Assembly (NCBI RefSeq): GCF_002387245.1
Contig: NZ_DGLD01000017.1
Location: forward strand, 1-64,000
Origin: Brevundimonas sp. UBA4553
GTDB lineage: Bacteria > Pseudomonadota > Alphaproteobacteria > Caulobacterales > Caulobacteraceae
Direction: 5' to 3'
Length of the DNA: 64,000 nucleotides
Below the pieces are notes generated by a model, which was given only the letters and a program-made list of their open reading frames with translations, was not told the DNA's origin and ran no database searches. The stretch's first letter is position 1. The number at the start of each line of letters is the position of its first letter. Made by a program: the position numbers and the translations under genes. Shown here piece after piece: positions 61,078 to 64,000 of this stretch.

Positions 61078-62193
61078 ATGAGCGACCAGGCCCTGAAGAC
61101 CACCCCTCTCAACGCGGCGCATCGCGCCCTGGGCGCCCGCATGGTCGGGTTCGGCGGCTATGACATGCCGGTCCAGTACGAAGGCGTCCTGGCCGAGCAC
61201 CGCTGGACCCGCGAGCACGCCGGTCTGTTCGACGTCTCACACATGGGCCAGGCCCGCATCACCGGCGACGACGCCATCGTCCAGTTCCAGCGCTTCGTCC
61301 CCGGCGACTATCAAATCCTGAAGGACGGCAAGCAGAAGTATTCCCTGCTGCTGAACGCCGAGGGCGGGATCATGGACGACCTGATGGCCGGCAAGCCCGA
61401 CCATGACGGCCTCTATGTCGTGGTCAACGCCGGCAACAAGGACGCCGACTTCGCCTTCCTGAACGCCAATCTGGCGGGCGACGCCAAGCTGACCGTCCTG
61501 GACGACCGCGCCCTTCTGGCCATCCAGGGGCCGGAAGCCGCCGAGGTCATGGCCAAGCATGAACCCGCTCTCGGAGAGATGGGCTTCATGGATTCGGCGC
61601 GTCTGATGCTGTTCGGCGTCGACTGCTTCGTCTCCCGCTCGGGCTACACCGGCGAGGACGGCTACGAGATTTCCGTGCCTAACGCCGACGCCGAGCGCGT
61701 CTGGAACCTGCTGCTGGAAGACGCCCGCGTGAAGCCGATCGGCCTGGGCGCCCGCGACAGCCTTCGTCTGGAGGCCGGTCTGCCGCTGCATGGCCACGAC
61801 ATCGACTCCACGACCAGCCCGGTCGAGGCCGCCCTGACCTTCGCCCTGTCCAAGTCGCGCAAGGAAGCCGCCGACTTCAACGGCGCCGAGCGCATCCTGA
61901 AGGAACTGGCCGACGGCCCGGCGCGCGTCCGCATCGCCCTGCACGTCAAGGAAGGGGCCCCGGCCCGTGAAGGCGCCGAGATCGCCGACATGGACGGGAA
62001 CGTCATCGGCAAGATCACCTCGGGCGGCCCCTCGCCGACTCTGGGCCGCAACATCGCCATGGGCTACGTCCCCCCGGCTGTCGCCGCCCTGGGCACGGAC
62101 CTGAAAGTCATCGTCCGCGGCAAGCCCGCCGCCGCCGAAGTCGTCGCAATGCCCTTCGTGGCTACCCGCTACTATCGCAAACCTAAAGCCTGA
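61078..62193 (+). CDS. gcvT: Glycine cleavage system T-protein
   Basis: A 371-residue aminomethyltransferase that transfers the methylene group from aminomethyl-lipoyl H-protein to tetrahydrofolate. LTPLNAAHRALGARMVGFGG at the N-terminus, HMGQARITGDDA, and RSGYTGEDGYEIS are GcvT motifs. GGAGG lies before the ATG at 61078; the longer in-frame region upstream is riboswitch sequence. It is followed by gcvH after 12 bases. Confidence 0.95.
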   Translation: MSDQALKTTPLNAAHRALGARMVGFGGYDMPVQYEGVLAEHRWTREHAGLFDVSHMGQARITGDDAIVQFQRFVPGDYQILKDGKQKYSLLLNAEGGIMDDLMAGKPDHDGLYVVVNAGNKDADFAFLNANLAGDAKLTVLDDRALLAIQGPEAAEVMAKHEPALGEMGFMDSARLMLFGVDCFVSRSGYTGEDGYEISVPNADAERVWNLLLEDARVKPIGLGARDSLRLEAGLPLHGHDIDSTTSPVEAALTFALSKSRKEAADFNGAERILKELADGPARVRIALHVKEGAPAREGAEIADMDGNVIGKITSGGPSPTLGRNIAMGYVPPAVAALGTDLKVIVRGKPAAAEVVAMPFVATRYYRKPKA

Positions 62194-62205
62194 GAGATCA
62201 GACAC

Positions 62206-62571
62206 ATGCGCTTCACCAAAGATCACGAGTGGGTCCGCCTCGAGGGCGACGTCGCCACGGTCGGCATCTCCAAGCACGCCGCTGACGCCCTGGGCGACGT
62301 GGTGTTCGTCGAGACGCCGGAAGCCGGCAAGACCGTCTCGGTCGGCGACAGCTTCGCCGTCGTGGAATCGGTCAAGGCCGCTTCGGACGTCTACGCCCCG
62401 GTCGCCGGCGAGGTTATCGAGGGCAACGACGCCCTGGCCTCGGCCCCGGAAACCGTCAATGCCGACCCGGAAGGCGAAGGCTGGTTCGCCAAGATCAAGG
62501 TCGCCGACGCCTCGGCCATCGACGCCCTGATGGATCAGGCCGCCTACGACGCCTACCTGACCACCCTCTAA
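62206..62571 (+). CDS. gcvH: Glycine cleavage system H-protein
   Basis: A 121-residue lipoyl carrier. The lipoylated Lys is K57 in AVVESVKAASDVYAP, and the C-terminal EGEGWFAKIKVAD block is normal. It shuttles the aminomethyl group between P-, T- and L-proteins. It is the second gene of the riboswitch-controlled operon. Confidence 0.96.
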   Translation: MRFTKDHEWVRLEGDVATVGISKHAADALGDVVFVETPEAGKTVSVGDSFAVVESVKAASDVYAPVAGEVIEGNDALASAPETVNADPEGEGWFAKIKVADASAIDALMDQAAYDAYLTTL

Positions 62572-62578
62572 GACCCGC

Positions 62579-62676
62579 CGTCGTCCCCGGACGGCGCGGC
62601 GCGCCGATCCGGGATCGCCGGATTCCCCGCCGCTTGAAGCGCTCCCGGAGCGTCGCGCCTCGCGACCTCCGGGATG
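62579..62676. repeat. Class B-related repeat inside the gcv operon
   Basis: CGTCGTCCCCGGACGGCGCG at the left end and a GACCTCCGGGATGCC-type right end resemble diverged class B arms. It separates gcvH from gcvPA by about 120 bases, whereas gcvT and gcvH are 12 bases apart, so it may act on processing or stoichiometry of the operon mRNA. Confidence 0.55.
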
Positions 62677-62692
62677 CCGCCGAGGACCTGTA

Positions 62693-64000
62693 ATGCGCTA
62701 CCTCCCCCTGACGCCCGACGACCGTGAGGCCATGCTGGCCGCCATCGGCGCCAAATCCATCGACGACCTCTTCGTCGACGTGCCGCAGGCCGCGCGCCGC
62801 GACGGCTTCGTCGACCTGCCCCGCGTGGCGGGCGAACTGGAGGTCGAACGCGCCCTCTCGGCCCTGGCGGGCAAGAACGCCACGGCGGGAACCGTGCCCT
62901 TCTTCTGCGGCGCCGGCGCTTACAAGCACCACGTCCCGGCCACGGTCGATCACGTGATCCAGCGGTCGGAATTCCTGACCAGCTACACCCCCTATCAGCC
63001 GGAAATCGCCCAGGGCACGCTGCAATACCTGTACGAGTTCCAGACCCAGGTCGCGAACCTGACCGGCATGGAAGTCGCCAACGCCTCCCTCTATGACGGC
63101 TCGACCGCCATGGCCGAGGGCGTGCTGATGGCCACCCGCGTGACCCGCCGCAACAAGGCCGTCATCTCGGGCGGCGTGCACCCGCACTACGTCAGGGCCA
63201 CCGAGACCGTGGTTCACGCCGTCGGCGTCGAGACCCAGGCCCTGACCGCCGCCGTTGACGCCGAAGACGCCGTCATCGCCGCCATCGACAAGGACACGGC
63301 CTGCGTCGTCGTCCAGACCCCCAACGTCTTCGGCACCGCCACCGACGTCACCAAGATCGCCGAGGCCGCCCACGCCGCCGGCGCCCTGCTGATCGTCGTG
63401 GTCACCGAAGCCGTGTCGATGGGCCTGCTGAAGTCGCCCGGCGAAATGGGCGCCGACATCGTCGCGGCCGAAGGCCAGTCGATCGGCAACGCCCTGAACT
63501 TCGGCGGCCCCTACATCGGGCTGTTCGCCACCCGCGAGAAGCTGCTGCGCCAGACACCGGGCCGCTACTGCGGTGAGACGGTGGACGCCGACGGCCGTCG
63601 CGGCTTCGTCCTGACCCTGTCCACGCGCGAGCAGCACATCCGCCGCGACAAGGCCACATCGAACATCTGCACCAACTCGGGCCTGTGCTGCCTGGCCTTC
63701 ACCATCCACATGAGCCTGCTGGGCGAGACGGGCCTGCGTCAGATGGCCCTGCTCAACCACGAGAAGGCGCTCGCCACCCGCGACGCCCTGGCCGCCATTC
63801 CCGGCGTCGAGGTCCTGACCCCGCGCTTCTTCAACGAGTTCGCGGTCAAGCTGCCCAAGAACGCCGCGGACGTGGTTCAGACCCTGGCCGACAACGGCGT
63901 CCTGGCCGGCGTCCCCTACAGCCGCCTGGCTCCGGAAGCGGGTCTCGACGACGTCCTGCTGGTCGCCGCCACCGAGACCACGCTGGACGCCGACATCAAG
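62693..64000 (+). CDS. gcvPA: Glycine dehydrogenase subunit 1 (P-protein alpha), cut by the window end
   Basis: The first 436 codons of the P-protein alpha subunit, running off the right edge. GAYKHHVPATVDHV and EFLTSYTPYQPEIAQGTLQYL are hallmark N-terminal motifs, along with YDGSTAMAEG. The PLP Lys is in the partner subunit GcvPB, not here, as in two-subunit P-proteins. The ATG at 62693 lies after the repeat. The enzyme decarboxylates glycine with H-protein as acceptor. Confidence 0.93.
   Translation, partial: MRYLPLTPDDREAMLAAIGAKSIDDLFVDVPQAARRDGFVDLPRVAGELEVERALSALAGKNATAGTVPFFCGAGAYKHHVPATVDHVIQRSEFLTSYTPYQPEIAQGTLQYLYEFQTQVANLTGMEVANASLYDGSTAMAEGVLMATRVTRRNKAVISGGVHPHYVRATETVVHAVGVETQALTAAVDAEDAVIAAIDKDTACVVVQTPNVFGTATDVTKIAEAAHAAGALLIVVVTEAVSMGLLKSPGEMGADIVAAEGQSIGNALNFGGPYIGLFATREKLLRQTPGRYCGETVDADGRRGFVLTLSTREQHIRRDKATSNICTNSGLCCLAFTIHMSLLGETGLRQMALLNHEKALATRDALAAIPGVEVLTPRFFNEFAVKLPKNAADVVQTLADNGVLAGVPYSRLAPEAGLDDVLLVAATETTLDADIK

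Overview
The window reads as a chromosomal segment of a high-GC alphaproteobacterium of the order Caulobacterales, most likely Brevundimonas or a close relative. I infer this from the codon bias and from lineage-typical genes: a GapR-type chromatin protein beside ribosomal protein L36, a TacA-like sigma-54 response regulator with its acceptor Asp at residue 54, a TipF-like membrane EAL protein, a DUF3035/BamF-like lipoprotein and DUF2093/DUF4170 proteins. I saw no rRNA, tRNA, insertion sequence, prophage or CRISPR array. The segment is almost entirely core genome.

Layout. 1-6.1 kb: DUF4153 membrane protein, TacA-like regulator, DUF805 protein, small proteins and an HWE-type sensor kinase. 6.1-11.3 kb (minus then plus): a ORF with no ATG/GTG/TTG start behind gapR, rpmJ, a lipoprotein lytic transglycosylase, cysS and folE. 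11.4-21.8 kb: orphan ExbD, Tat-exported gamma-glutamyltransferase-like enzyme, several single enzymes, a XRE/Pr6Pr pair, ubiD, and a WYL regulator divergent from a small lipocalin-like gene. 21.7-26.9 kb: secreted M14 peptidase, MAPEG protein, PmbA/TldE, CysQ-like phosphatase and small membrane proteins. 27-34 kb: a lipid A/Kdo cluster (phosphatase, divergent MsbA-DUF374-WaaA-LpxK with 4-base overlaps) and an exported amidohydrolase.

34-43 kb: L,D-transpeptidase-like lipoprotein, purD, small envelope proteins, xseA, DUF2093, a receiver protein, a LpxL-type acyltransferase overlapping an SDR gene, TipF-like protein and a 2OG-Fe(II) oxygenase. 43-54 kb: ileS, DUF3828 lipoprotein, the carboxynorspermidine dehydrogenase/decarboxylase pair, a low-GC zinc-ribbon gene, ribF, MaoC hydratase, a TIGR01459 phosphatase, lspA and a BamF-like lipoprotein. 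54-64 kb: thioesterase, ispH, argS, adenine/adenosine deaminase, pncA, fbp, and a glycine-cleavage operon (tandem glycine riboswitch, gcvT, gcvH, gcvPA cut by the window end).

The main unexplained structure is intergenic. At least five classes of short inverted or dispersed repeats sit in gene gaps. One has been translated into the C-terminus of LpxK. Another lies immediately after the stop codons of three lower-GC minus-strand genes. No clearly new multi-gene system is visible. The best leads are the atypical-start ORF behind gapR, the post-stop repeat family, a perfect 24-base palindrome and a WYL-regulator operator candidate.
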